Notes: a model not told the origin generated them from the letters alone. Shown: positions 15,885 through 24,137, numbered from the stretch's first letter. The stretch: 64,000 bases of DNA from Acuticoccus sp. I52.16.1 (GCF_022865125.1 NZ_CP094828.1:558001-622000), one strand, 5' to 3'. Numbers and translations are program-made.

Positions 15885-15902
15885 ACGGCGCCGGGGCGCC
15901 GT
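15885..15902 (+). terminator. Terminator-like hairpin after upp
   Basis: A perfect 7-bp stem (ACGGCGC/GCGCCGT) with a 4-nt loop starts 9 bp after the upp stop, without a T-run. It probably marks the end of the URC transcript before the LysR gene. Confidence 0.45.
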
Positions 15903-15991
15903 CAAGCCCGCCGAACGTCGGGGCGGGCGGGGCGCGGCCGATCGCGTCCGCGGCAGTTGTGAAGCACGGGATGTGCAGCCATGCTGACGCC

Positions 15992-17032
15992 ATGGACGCC
16001 AAGGACACGACGCACCAGTTCACGCTGCGCCAGCTGCAGATCTTCTGGGCCGTCGCGCAGTCCCGCTCGCTGACGCGGGCCGCCAAGCAGCTCGACGTAC
16101 GCCAACCGTCGATCTCGCAGCAGCTCAGCCGCATGGAGCATCAGCTCGGCGGCAAGCTCATCCGCTACGTCGGCAACGAGCTGCGCCTCACCCCGGCGGG
16201 GGAGTTCCTGCTGGCCGAGGCGGGCGGCATCCTGGAGGCGGTCGACCGCGCCAGCGCCGGCCTCAACGAGTATTTCGAGGGGGTGCGCAGCCAGCTCACC
16301 GTCGGCGCCCTCCCCTCGATCGCACGCAACATCGTCGCCCCCGCCTTCGCCCGCATGCGGCGCGACCATCCGGGCTACGTCCTCGACCTCGCCGAGGTGA
16401 CGCCGCGGGAGGCGCGCGAGCAGCTCAACGGCCGCCTGTTCGACGCGGCGGTGATGTCGGACTACTCGGAGGGGACCGGCCAGGGCTTGCGGCGCGTCGA
16501 GATCCTGGGCGACCGCCAGCTCCTCGCGGTGCCGCGCCACATGCCCGACCTCAGCACCATCGCCGACCTGACGCGCGACCTCCCGGCCGAGGCGCTGGAC
16601 ACGATGAACCGCACCGCGCGCTACGCCTTCGGCAGCGAGCACACCGCACGTGTCACGGCCTGGTACGAGCGGCTGTTGCCCGATTCGGGCGCCACGTTGC
16701 GCTGCCGCACCTTCGAGAGCGCGCTCGCCTTCGTCGAGGAGGGCCAGGGCGTGGCCATCGTGCCGGAGCTTTCGGTGCGCCAGGGGCCGCGGCTCCTCTT
16801 CGACGTGGCGCTCTACGACCTTGGTCTACCGGTGCGGCAGACCGTTCTGCTGACGCCGTTCCAGACCGCCCGCATGCCCAGCATCGTGGCGCTGGAGGCC
16901 GCACTGAAGGCCGCGTCGGCGGGGTTGGAGCCCCTGGAAACCCGGCCGATTCCGGCATTCGTGCGCCAATCCGACCTGGGACCGGCGGGTGCTTCAGACG
17001 CGAACCTATATGCACCGCCTTCCGGCCCATAA
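15992..17032 (+). CDS. LysR family transcriptional regulator
   Basis: The 346-residue protein has the LysR winged HTH at residues 10-70 (FTLRQLQIFWAVAQSRSLTRAAKQLDVRQPSISQQLSRMEHQLGGKLIR) and a periplasmic-binding-protein-like effector domain from about 95 to 300. I chose the ATG at 15992; a GTG at 15959 would add 11 residues. The gene lies 115 bp after upp and 113 bp before pqqA, all in the same direction, so its target is not obvious. It could act on the URC genes, on pqq, or elsewhere. The C-terminal 30 residues (ETRPIPAFVRQSDLGPAGASDANLY) are a family-variable tail. Confidence 0.9.
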   Translation: MDAKDTTHQFTLRQLQIFWAVAQSRSLTRAAKQLDVRQPSISQQLSRMEHQLGGKLIRYVGNELRLTPAGEFLLAEAGGILEAVDRASAGLNEYFEGVRSQLTVGALPSIARNIVAPAFARMRRDHPGYVLDLAEVTPREAREQLNGRLFDAAVMSDYSEGTGQGLRRVEILGDRQLLAVPRHMPDLSTIADLTRDLPAEALDTMNRTARYAFGSEHTARVTAWYERLLPDSGATLRCRTFESALAFVEEGQGVAIVPELSVRQGPRLLFDVALYDLGLPVRQTVLLTPFQTARMPSIVALEAALKAASAGLEPLETRPIPAFVRQSDLGPAGASDANLYAPPSGP

Positions 17033-17037
17033 GGAAC

Positions 17038-17060
17038 GATCATAGGCGCGTCCTATGGTC
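17038..17060. promoter_or_regulatory. Inverted repeat between lysR and pqqA
   Basis: CATAGG-N5-CCTATG is a perfect 6-bp dyad (17041-17057), extended by G, A and T/G to a 9-bp arm (17038-17060) with one mismatch as DNA. It begins 6 bp after the lysR stop and ends 86 bp before the pqqA start. It could be an operator for pqq or the lysR 3' hairpin; it lacks a T-run. Confidence 0.4.
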
Positions 17061-17145
17061 CCTATCGCTTGCCGCGCGCGGGGTGGGACGAGACATTCAA
17101 CGGCACCTGGTCGAACGGCCAGTGCCACTCAGAGGGAGACGAAAC

Positions 17146-17229
17146 ATGAAGAAGACCTGGACCAAGCCCGCCATTCAGCAGAAGCCCGCCGGCATGGAAG
17201 TGACGGCGTACGTGAACCCGACGTTCTGA
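17146..17229 (+). CDS. pqqA: PQQ precursor peptide PqqA
   Basis: A 27-residue peptide, MKKTWTKPAIQQKPAGMEVT followed by AYVNPTF, with the PqqA hallmark GMEVTAY. E18 and Y22 form the E-x3-Y pair that PqqE cross-links and from which PQQ is built; 'WTKP' near the N-terminus is also typical. The start ATG is preceded by GAGGGAGAC. It is 91 bp upstream of pqqD, with a strong hairpin between, as expected for a substrate peptide needed in excess. Its small size makes it easy to overlook. Confidence 0.95.
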   Translation: MKKTWTKPAIQQKPAGMEVTAYVNPTF

Positions 17230-17236
17230 ACGTCAC

Positions 17237-17283
17237 GCGCCGCTCCCGCTCGCGCTCCCTGTCGCGTCGGGCGGGAGCGGCGC
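17237..17283 (+). terminator. Perfect 13-bp hairpin between pqqA and pqqD
   Basis: GCGCCGCTCCCGC at 17237-17249 is exactly complementary to GCGGGAGCGGCGC at 17271-17283, with a 21-nt loop. It begins 7 bp after the pqqA stop. No long T-run follows (ACCCTTTCC). The likely role is a partial terminator or mRNA-stabilising stem giving more pqqA than pqqDE message, as reported for pqq operons in other bacteria. Confidence 0.65.
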
Positions 17284-17320
17284 ACCCTTTCCGGCGATCA
17301 CGACGAGCCGAGCCCCACCC

Positions 17321-17611
17321 ATGATGACCCCCCTCAGCCCGAGCGACACCCTCGTGCGCCCCACCTGGGCGCGACTGAAGCGGTGCGACGTGCGCGGCGT
17401 CTGGGTCCTGCTGGTGCCCGAACAGGTGCTCTACCCCTGCCCCACCACCGTCGAGGTGCTGGAGCGGCTCGCCACCCCCACCCGCTTCGGCGACGTGCTG
17501 GCGGCCCTGGCGCAGGAGTACGACGCCCCGATCGACGTGATCGAAGAAGACCTCGGCCCGCTCGTGTCGGGCCTGGTGGAGCAAGGCTATGTCCGACGCG
17601 TCCACGCTTGA
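17321..17611 (+). CDS. pqqD: PQQ biosynthesis peptide chaperone PqqD
   Basis: The 96-residue protein has the PqqD winged-helix pattern: 'RPTWARLKRCDVRGVWVLLVPEQVLYPCPTTVEVLERLATPTRFGDVLAALAQEYDAPIDVIEEDLGPLVSGLVEQGYV'. PqqD binds PqqA and presents it to the radical SAM enzyme PqqE. Two adjacent ATGs (17321 and 17324) are possible starts and neither has a strong ribosome site. The stop lies 22 bp inside pqqE, an overlap that couples their translation. The usual pqqB and pqqC genes are absent between pqqA and pqqD. Confidence 0.92.
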   Translation: MMTPLSPSDTLVRPTWARLKRCDVRGVWVLLVPEQVLYPCPTTVEVLERLATPTRFGDVLAALAQEYDAPIDVIEEDLGPLVSGLVEQGYVRRVHA

Positions 17612-18722
17612 GCGCCCCGACGCCGCGCCCGCGACCGCGACGCCCGTCCTCCTCGGCCTCCTCGCCGAGGTCACCCATCGCTGTCCGCTGCAGTGTCCCT
17701 ACTGCTCGAACCCGGTGGCGCTGGAGGCGCCGGCGCGCGAGCTGAGCGTCGCCGACTGGGGCCGCGTCTTCCGCGAGGCGGCGGCACTGGGCGCGCTGCA
17801 ACTCCACCTCTCCGGCGGCGAGCCCCTCGCCCGGCGCGACATCGTCGACATCGTGCGCGAGGCGCGGGCTGCGGACCTCTACATCAACCTCATCACCGCC
17901 GCCGTGACGCTGACGCCCGAGCGCGCCGACGCGCTGGTCGAGGCCGGCGTGGACCATGTCCAGGTCTCGCTGCAGGACGCGACCGCGACCGGCTGCGGCG
18001 ACATCACGAACATGAAGGGCGCCTTCGCCAAAAAGATCGCCGCCTGCAATCTCGTCACCGAACGCGGCCTGCCGCTGACGCTGAACGCCGTCGTCCACCG
18101 CCGCAACCTCGACAACGTGGACAAGATGGTCGATCTGGCGGTGGAGCTAGGCGCACACCGGCTCGAGATCGCCAACACGCAATATTATGGTTGGGCGCTC
18201 GCCAACCGCGCCGCGCTGATGCCGCGGCCGGAGCAGGTGGAGCATGCGAACGCCGTCGTCGAGGCCGCGCGCGAGCGCCTGCGCGGCGTCCTGGCGATCG
18301 ACTACGTCCTGCCGGACTACTACGCCCGCTTTCCCAAGCCCTGCATGGGCGGTTGGGGGCAGCAGTTCCTCGCCGTGGCACCGTCGGGCGACGTGCTGCC
18401 GTGCCACGCCGCCGCCAGCATCCCGGACATGGTGTTCGACAATGTGCGCAAGATGTCGCTCGCCGAGATCTGGCGCGCCTCGCCCGCGTTCGAGCGGTTC
18501 CGCGGCACCGACTGGATGCGCGAGCCCTGCCAGAGCTGCACCCGCCGCGACGAAGACTTCGGCGGCTGCCGCTGTCAGGCGATGATGGTGACCGGCGACG
18601 CCGCCAACACCGACCCGGTGTGCGTCCTCTCCCCCCATCGCGCCGCACTCGACGCCGCGCTGCAAGCCGCCCTCGGCGCCGAGGACACCCCGTTCCGCTG
18701 GCGCCGTTACGCGCGCGATTAG
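17589..18722 (+). CDS. pqqE: PqqA peptide cyclase PqqE (radical SAM/SPASM)
   Basis: The 377-residue enzyme has the radical-SAM cysteines C32, C36 and C39 (RCPLQCPYCSNP), 'LHLSGGEPLARRDI' for SAM binding, and a C-terminal SPASM region with clustered Cys (CMGGWGQQFLAVAPSGDVLPCH, EPCQSCTRRDEDFGGCRCQAM, DPVC) for auxiliary Fe-S clusters. PqqE joins Glu and Tyr side chains of PqqA in the first step of PQQ synthesis. Length and motifs are standard. The start ATG overlaps pqqD. PqqB and PqqC must be encoded elsewhere if PQQ is made. Confidence 0.95.
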   Translation: MSDASTLERPDAAPATATPVLLGLLAEVTHRCPLQCPYCSNPVALEAPARELSVADWGRVFREAAALGALQLHLSGGEPLARRDIVDIVREARAADLYINLITAAVTLTPERADALVEAGVDHVQVSLQDATATGCGDITNMKGAFAKKIAACNLVTERGLPLTLNAVVHRRNLDNVDKMVDLAVELGAHRLEIANTQYYGWALANRAALMPRPEQVEHANAVVEAARERLRGVLAIDYVLPDYYARFPKPCMGGWGQQFLAVAPSGDVLPCHAAASIPDMVFDNVRKMSLAEIWRASPAFERFRGTDWMREPCQSCTRRDEDFGGCRCQAMMVTGDAANTDPVCVLSPHRAALDAALQAALGAEDTPFRWRRYARD

Positions 18723-18737
18723 GCCCTTGCGCGGCGC

Positions 18738-18761
18738 GCCGCCCGCCCTGCGCGGGGCGGC
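18738..18761 (+). terminator. Hairpin after pqqE
   Basis: GCCGCCC and GGGCGGC form a perfect 7-bp stem with a 10-nt loop, 15 bp after the pqqE stop and without a clear T-run. The rest of the 234-bp gap to gfa is less GC-rich and could hold a gfa promoter, though I see no convincing hexamers. Confidence 0.4.
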
Positions 18762-18956
18762 TCGCGGTTCTTCTCGAAAACCGACCGTAAAATTGGGGCC
18801 TTGAGGGTCGTAAGACCTTGGTCGCGATGCCGCGAGGCCCATAGCGGCTCTATACTTCAGCCGCTTTTACTTCGTGCGTCCTGGCGACTGCCTCGCACGC
18901 GCACGACTTATTGGCAGGACCGACCAACAAATACCGATTGGGGAGGACGTCCGGTC

Positions 18957-19532
18957 ATGGCAGTATCCATCCATCCATCCGTCGACCAGGGGGTGCCGGC
19001 AGGGCAGCCGGGGTTCTCGGGCGGCAAGCTCACCTGCAAGTGCGCGACCGACAAGGTCGAGGTCACGCTCACGTCCAACACCGCCCACAACCACGTCTGC
19101 GGCTGCACCAAGTGCTGGAAGCCGGCGGGGGCGAACTTCTCGATGGTCGCGGTCGTGCCGCGCGATCATCTCTCCGTCACCGCGCACCAGGAGAAGCTCA
19201 AGCCGGTCGACACCAGCGCCGCCATCGTGCGCCACGCCTGCACCGGGTGCGGCACGCACATGTATGGGCGGATCGAGAACACCGGCCACCCGTTCCACGG
19301 CCTCGACTTCGTCCACACCGAGCTGTCCGACACCAGCGGTTGGTCGCCGCCGGAGTTCGCCGCCTTCTGCTCGTCGATCATAGAATCGGGCTTCCCGCCC
19401 GACCGGATGGGCGAGGTGCGCGCCCGCCTCACCGAGTTGTCGCTCACCCCCTACGACTGCCTCTCGCCCCCGCTGATGGACGCGATCGCCACCCACGTCG
19501 CCAAGCAGAACGGCAAGCTCGCCGCCGCCTGA
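18957..19532 (+). CDS. gfa: S-(hydroxymethyl)glutathione synthase (glutathione-dependent formaldehyde-activating enzyme)
   Basis: This 191-residue protein contains all zinc cysteines of Gfa: C-x-C in [10 protein letters not shown]-x-C-x2-C in [17 protein letters not shown], and C-x2-C in [13 protein letters not shown]. '[17 protein letters not shown]' and '[18 protein letters not shown]' are typical of the Gfa subgroup rather than generic CENP-V/GFA proteins. It speeds condensation of formaldehyde with glutathione for oxidation by a GSH-dependent formaldehyde dehydrogenase, which is not in this window. The ATG at 18957 has GGGGAGGAC upstream. Its place after pqqADE suggests formaldehyde made by a PQQ alcohol dehydrogenase. 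Confidence 0.93.
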   Translation: MAVSIHPSVDQGVPAGQPGFSGGKLTCKCATDKVEVTLTSNTAHNHVCGCTKCWKPAGANFSMVAVVPRDHLSVTAHQEKLKPVDTSAAIVRHACTGCGTHMYGRIENTGHPFHGLDFVHTELSDTSGWSPPEFAAFCSSIIESGFPPDRMGEVRARLTELSLTPYDCLSPPLMDAIATHVAKQNGKLAAA

Positions 19533-19730
19533 TCCCAGGCGAACGACGCCCGGATCCGACGGCCGACCGATGGCCGACACGACGACGGCCGCCGGCGAGC
19601 ATCCTCGCCAGGCGGCCGACGTTTGCGCGATCGCCCGCCGCAGCGGGGGCGGCCGGAGCCGCGCGTCGCCCTATCGTGAGGCTGGAGCATCCCGCGTCCT
19701 GACGAACGCAGACGAGATGCCCCGATCTCT

Positions 19731-19988
19731 TCAACGCCCCCGGATCATCCGGCCGCCCGCGATGAGCAGGCAGGCGCCGATGACGGCCGTCACGAGATAG
19801 GCGAAGATGCCCTCGCCGAAGCCGGTGTCGAGCGCGGCCAGGATCGCGTTGAGGACCACCGCACCGGCGATGCCGAGCACGATGTTCATCAGCAACCCCA
19901 TGTCGCTGCGCATGAATTTCTCCGCCAGCCAGCCGGCGATGCCGCCGATGATGACGGCCGACAGGATTCCGACGCCGTTCACGTCCAT
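19731..19988 (-). CDS. GlsB/YeaQ/YmgE family stress-response membrane protein
   Basis: An 85-residue protein made almost wholly of three hydrophobic helices with the family pattern 'SAVIIGGIAGWLAEKFMRSDMGLLMNIVLGIAGAVVLNAIL', formerly called transglycosylase-associated protein. Homologues are small inner-membrane proteins induced by acid, osmotic or general stress; no activity is established. It has a GAGGGGA ribosome site and is divergent from the uronate dehydrogenase gene. The 198 bp between gfa and this gene's stop show no other feature. Confidence 0.88.
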   Translation of the reverse strand: MDVNGVGILSAVIIGGIAGWLAEKFMRSDMGLLMNIVLGIAGAVVLNAILAALDTGFGEGIFAYLVTAVIGACLLIAGGRMIRGR

Positions 19989-20082
19989 AAGTTCCCCTCC
20001 GAAGCAGCGGACACGACGCGTTGCACACCGTGCCCTTCCCAGCGTAGGTCAACGAGCAAACAGCGAAGAGGTTGCACGCGCG

Positions 20083-20913
20083 ATGGATACGATCGTCATG
20101 ACGGGAGCGGCCGGCGGTGTCGCGACCATGCTCCGCCCGTTGCTGCGTGCGCACTACGACCTCGTCCTGTCCGACCGCGGCGCCGCACCCGGCGACCTCG
20201 CCGCCAACGAGCGTTGGACCACCGCCGACCTCACCCGCCCGGACGAGCTGGCGCCGCTGATGGCCGGTGCCGACGGGCTGATCCACCTCGGCGGCCAATC
20301 GGTCGAGGCGGACTGGGACACGGTCAACATGGCCAACATCCAGGGCTACCAGAACATCCTGGAGGCCTCCCGCGCGGCGGGGGTCGGACGGGTGATCTTC
20401 GCCTCCTCCAACCATGCCTGCGGGTTCTATCCGCGCACGCGGCGCATCGGCATCGACCAGGCGGTGCGACCGGACGGCTTCTACGGCGTCTCCAAGGCCT
20501 TCGGCGAGGCGCTCGGCTCGCTCTATGCCGACAAGTGGGGCCTGCGGGTGATGTCGATCCGCATCGGCAACATCGCCGAGCGGCCGGCGGACCATCGGCG
20601 CCTGTCCATCTGGCAGCACCCCGAGGACCTCGCCCAGCTGATCCGCATCGGCCTGGAGCACCCCGAGATCCATCACGCGATCGTCTACGGTGCCTCCCAC
20701 AACGAGCGCGCCTGGTGGGACAACGGCACCGCGCTCTCGCTCGGCTATCGCCCGAAGCACAGCGCCGAGGACCACGCCGACTACGCGATGGCCGAGCAGG
20801 CCAAGGTCGGCCCGGAGCCGATCGGAGACCTCTTCCAGGGCGGCACCTTCTGCGCCGACGGGTTCGACGGCGACCTGGAGCGGACGCTCACCGCACGCCT
20901 GCCGCGCACCTGA
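20083..20913 (+). CDS. udh: Uronate dehydrogenase (SDR/NAD-epimerase family)
   Basis: The 276-residue protein has an N-terminal NAD loop (MTGAAGGVATML), an acidic residue after beta-2 (LVLSDRG) for NAD, the YGVSK catalytic pair and 'RIGNIAERPADHRRLSIWQHPEDLAQLIRIGLE', a stretch characteristic of uronate dehydrogenases. Udh oxidises D-glucuronate or D-galacturonate to aldarolactones. I take the ATG at 20083, with GAAGAGG upstream, though the frame is open further 5'. It is followed closely by a LysE exporter, aldose epimerase and an aldehyde dehydrogenase, which supports an oxidative sugar-acid route. A hexuronate or pentose version cannot be told apart by sequence. Confidence 0.85.
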   Translation: MDTIVMTGAAGGVATMLRPLLRAHYDLVLSDRGAAPGDLAANERWTTADLTRPDELAPLMAGADGLIHLGGQSVEADWDTVNMANIQGYQNILEASRAAGVGRVIFASSNHACGFYPRTRRIGIDQAVRPDGFYGVSKAFGEALGSLYADKWGLRVMSIRIGNIAERPADHRRLSIWQHPEDLAQLIRIGLEHPEIHHAIVYGASHNERAWWDNGTALSLGYRPKHSAEDHADYAMAEQAKVGPEPIGDLFQGGTFCADGFDGDLERTLTARLPRT

Positions 20914-20920
20914 GCGCCGC

Positions 20921-21538
20921 ATGACGCTCGACAGCGCGACCCTCGCCGTCTTCCTGCCCGCCGCGGCGCTGGTCGCCTCGACGCCCGGCGCCAACAACCT
21001 CCTGGCGCTCAGCTACGGTATCAAGGCCGGTTTCCGGCCGACGGTGGTGAGCCTCCTGGGACGCATGTGCGCCTTCGCGATCCTCATCGCGCTGGTGGCG
21101 GTCGGCCTCGGCGCGGTGGTCGCCGCCTCGCAAACGGCGTTCACGGTCATCAAATGGTTCGGCGTCCTCTACCTCGTGTGGCTCGGGGTCGGCATGTGGC
21201 GCACACCGGTGCACGAGGCCGGCGAGGTACCTGACGGCACCGGCCTGGCGCTCGCCCGCCGCGCCTTCTGGGTGGCGCTCGCAAACCCGAAGTCGATCCT
21301 CATCTTCACCGCCTTCATCCCGCAGTTCATGTCGCCGGACGGGAATTGGGCGGTCGACTTCACCGTGCTCAGCGCCATCTACCTCGCGGTCGAGTTCTGC
21401 TTTGCCTGCGGTTACACCGGCGCGGGCGCCTCGATGCGCCGGCTGAAGCTCACCGCCTCGCGCATGCGCTGGGCCAACCGCATCACCGGGGGCACCATGA
21501 TCGGCGCCGCCGGCCTCCTCGCCATCACCCAGAAGTAG
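20921..21538 (+). CDS. LysE/RhtB family translocator
   Basis: The 205-residue integral membrane protein has six predicted helices. The LysE motif 'ASTPGANNLLALSYGIKAGFRPTVVSLLGRM' near residues 18-48 corresponds to the family 'PGP....+......G.+.G'. 'RRAFWVALANPKSILIFTAFIPQF' is also typical. Family members export amino acids or other small metabolites. It begins 7 bp after udh and ends 14 bp before galM, so it is part of the sugar-acid operon, where an exporter for amino acids is unexpected; it may relieve an intermediate. The ATG at 20921 is the first after the udh stop. Confidence 0.87.
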   Translation: MTLDSATLAVFLPAAALVASTPGANNLLALSYGIKAGFRPTVVSLLGRMCAFAILIALVAVGLGAVVAASQTAFTVIKWFGVLYLVWLGVGMWRTPVHEAGEVPDGTGLALARRAFWVALANPKSILIFTAFIPQFMSPDGNWAVDFTVLSAIYLAVEFCFACGYTGAGASMRRLKLTASRMRWANRITGGTMIGAAGLLAITQK

Positions 21539-21552
21539 CCGCGGAAACTCCC

Positions 21553-22518
21553 ATGACGATCGAGACATTCGGCGAATTTCGCGGCGCTCCGGTGCACCGC
21601 GCGACACTTACCTCGGACGCGATCACGCTGAAGCTCATGAACTATGGCGGCGTCGTGCAGAGCTGGGAGGTGCACGGACCGAACGGGCCGATGCAGGCCA
21701 CGCTCGGCTTCGACACCTTCGCCCCCTACCCGGAATGGAGCCGCTCGTTCGGCATCATCGCCGGCCGCCTCGCCAACCGGGTGCACGAGGGCCGCTTCAA
21801 CCTGGACGGCGAGACCTTCCAGCTCGACCAGAACGAGGGCCGCAACCACCTCCACGGCGGCTCGGCCGGCCTCGGCCGCCAGCTCTGGGGCCTGGAAGCG
21901 GACAGGCGCAGCGCGCGGCTGACGCTGACGAGCCCGGACGGCGACATGGGCTACCCCGGCACCGTTCACTTCACGGTGGACGTGATGCTCGACGGCCCGA
22001 CGGTCACCTTCGCGATGACCGGCGTGCCGGACCGGCCGACCCCCATCGCGCTGGCGCAGCACTCCTACTATGCGCTCGGCGGCCCGGTGGCGGACCACGT
22101 CCTCCATATCGAGGCGCATGAGGTCACGGTGACGGACCCGGCCAACATCCCCACCGGCGAGCTGCTCGCGGTCGCCGGCACCGAGTACGACTTCCTGACC
22201 CCGCGCGCGATCGGCGACGCCGAGCTCGACATCAACTTCTGCCTCTACGAGCGGGCGCCGGCGGCGACGCTCCAGGGCCGCGACATGACGCTGGTGCTGG
22301 CGACCGACCGGCCGGGCCTCCAGGTCTACAACGCGTTCGACATGCCGACGATCGAGGCACCGGGCCTCGGCGGGGCGCAGTACGGCCCGTTCTGCGCGGT
22401 GGCGCTGGAGGCGCAGGACTGGCCCGACAGCGTCAACCACGACAACTTCCCCGACGTCGTCGCGACACCCGAGCGGCCCTACAAGCAGACGACGTCGATC
22501 ACGCTGCTGCCGCGCTGA
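21553..22518 (+). CDS. Aldose 1-epimerase (galactose mutarotase family)
   Basis: The 321-residue protein resembles GalM: 'ITLKLMNYGGVVQSWEV', 'ATLGFDTFAPYPEWSRSFGIIAGRLANRVHEGRFNLDGETFQLDQNEGRNHLHGG' with the conserved N-R...H segment, 'ALAQHSYYALGG' containing the catalytic His, and a late 'AVALEAQDWPDSVNH' with the catalytic Glu. It interconverts alpha and beta aldoses in the cytoplasm. In this operon it likely supplies the anomer used by the dehydrogenase. The ATG at 21553 follows the lysE stop by 14 bp. Confidence 0.9.
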   Translation: MTIETFGEFRGAPVHRATLTSDAITLKLMNYGGVVQSWEVHGPNGPMQATLGFDTFAPYPEWSRSFGIIAGRLANRVHEGRFNLDGETFQLDQNEGRNHLHGGSAGLGRQLWGLEADRRSARLTLTSPDGDMGYPGTVHFTVDVMLDGPTVTFAMTGVPDRPTPIALAQHSYYALGGPVADHVLHIEAHEVTVTDPANIPTGELLAVAGTEYDFLTPRAIGDAELDINFCLYERAPAATLQGRDMTLVLATDRPGLQVYNAFDMPTIEAPGLGGAQYGPFCAVALEAQDWPDSVNHDNFPDVVATPERPYKQTTSITLLPR

Positions 22519-22697
22519 GGCGCGCCGGCCATTCACCGGCCACCCGTCCGCGGGCGCTTTCTTCAGACGCCCGGCAATTGGCATCGCCTTGCCATAAAAC
22601 TGTGCGTCCGCTACCTCCTCAGGGCAGCAGACCTAGAAACACTAATACATCTGTCGGTGTCCCCGCGTGGGATACGGAAGAGCCAAGCAGGGTCAAT

Positions 22698-24137
22698 ATG
22701 GACACGTTCAGCAATTTGATCGGCGGCGAGTGGACCGAGGGAGCCAACGTCACCGAGAACATCAACCCGTCCAACACCGACGACGTGATCGGCCGCTACG
22801 CTTCGGGCGACGCGGCGCAGGCGAACGCGGCGATCGCCGCCGCCAAAGCCGCGGCGCCGGCCTGGGCGCGCACCAACGTCATGGTGCGCCACAACATCCT
22901 GAAGGCGGCCGCCGCCGAGATCTTCGCCCGCTCCAAGGAGCTGGGCGACCTTCTGGCGCGCGAGGAAGGCAAGACGCTCGCCGAGGGGATCGGCGAGGCG
23001 GGCCGCGCGGGTCAGATCTTCGACTTCTTCGCCGGCGAGTGCCTGCGCCTGGCGGGCGACAAGGTGCCGTCGATCCGCCCGAATGTCGAGATCGAGATCA
23101 CCCGCGAGCCGATGGGCGTCGTCGGCATGATCACGCCGTGGAACTTCCCCATCGCGATCCCAGCGTGGAAGCTCGCCCCGGCGCTCTGCTACGGCAACAC
23201 CGTCGTCATGAAGCCGGCGGACCTGACGCCCGGCTGCGCCTGGGCGCTGGCCGACATTCTGAAGCGCGCCGGGCTGCCGGACGGTGTCTTCAACCTCGTC
23301 ATGGGCAAGGGCTCGATCGTCGGCGAGGCGATCCTCTCCTCGCCGGACGTGGACGCGGTCTCGTTCACCGGCTCGGTCGCGACCGGCAAGCACGTGGCGC
23401 AGAAGTGCATCGAGCACATGCGCAAGTTCCAGCTCGAGATGGGCGGCAAGAACCCGATGATCGTGCTCGACGACGCCGACATCGACGTCGCCGTCGACGC
23501 GTGCGTGAACGGCGCCTATTTCTCCACCGGTCAGCGCTGCACCGCCTCCTCGCGCCTCATCGTGACCGAAGGCATCCACGACAAGTTCGTCGCCGCCTGC
23601 ATCGACAAGCTGAAGTCGCTCTCGGTGGACGACGCGCGCAAGGACGGCACGCACATCGGCCCCGTCGTCGACCAGAAGCAGCTCGACACGGACATGAAGT
23701 ACATCGAGGTCGGCCGCGGCGAGGACAACGCCAAGCTCGCCTGGGGCGGTGAGCGCCTCAACCGCGGCACGCCGGGCTTCTACCTGCAGCCGGCCCTCTT
23801 CACCGAGACCACCAACGACATGCGCATCAACCGCGAGGAGATCTTCGGTCCCGTCGCGACGGTGATCCGCGTGAAGGACTACGACGAGGCGCTCGCCACC
23901 GCCAACGACACGCCGTTCGGCCTGTCGGCGGGCATCTGCACCACGTCGCTGAAGCATGCCTCGCACTTCAAGCGCAACGCGGAGGCGGGCATGGTGATGG
24001 TCAACCTGCCGACCGCCGGCGTCGATCCGCACGTGCCGTTCGGCGGGCGCAAGGGCTCGTCCTACGGTGCGCGCGAGCAGGGCCGCTACGCCGCCGAGTT
24101 CTACACCACCGTCAAGACCGCGTATCAGCTCGCATGA
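22698..24137 (+). CDS. Aldehyde dehydrogenase, probable alpha-ketoglutaric semialdehyde dehydrogenase
   Basis: The 479-residue enzyme has the ALDH active site: N149 in TPWNFP, K172 in VMKPAD, FTGS at 223-226, E247 in LEMGGKN and C281 in STGQRCTAS. The C-terminus GGRKGSSYGAREQGRYAAEFYTTVKTAY closely resembles alpha-ketoglutaric semialdehyde dehydrogenases of pentose and hexarate pathways. It would oxidise 2,5-dioxopentanoate to 2-oxoglutarate with NAD(P)+. The ATG at 22698 lies inside a longer frame and has a modest ribosome site (AGGGTCAAT). It overlaps the next gene by ATGA. A 179-bp gap separates it from galM, so it may have its own promoter. Confidence 0.87.
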   Translation: MDTFSNLIGGEWTEGANVTENINPSNTDDVIGRYASGDAAQANAAIAAAKAAAPAWARTNVMVRHNILKAAAAEIFARSKELGDLLAREEGKTLAEGIGEAGRAGQIFDFFAGECLRLAGDKVPSIRPNVEIEITREPMGVVGMITPWNFPIAIPAWKLAPALCYGNTVVMKPADLTPGCAWALADILKRAGLPDGVFNLVMGKGSIVGEAILSSPDVDAVSFTGSVATGKHVAQKCIEHMRKFQLEMGGKNPMIVLDDADIDVAVDACVNGAYFSTGQRCTASSRLIVTEGIHDKFVAACIDKLKSLSVDDARKDGTHIGPVVDQKQLDTDMKYIEVGRGEDNAKLAWGGERLNRGTPGFYLQPALFTETTNDMRINREEIFGPVATVIRVKDYDEALATANDTPFGLSAGICTTSLKHASHFKRNAEAGMVMVNLPTAGVDPHVPFGGRKGSSYGAREQGRYAAEFYTTVKTAYQLA

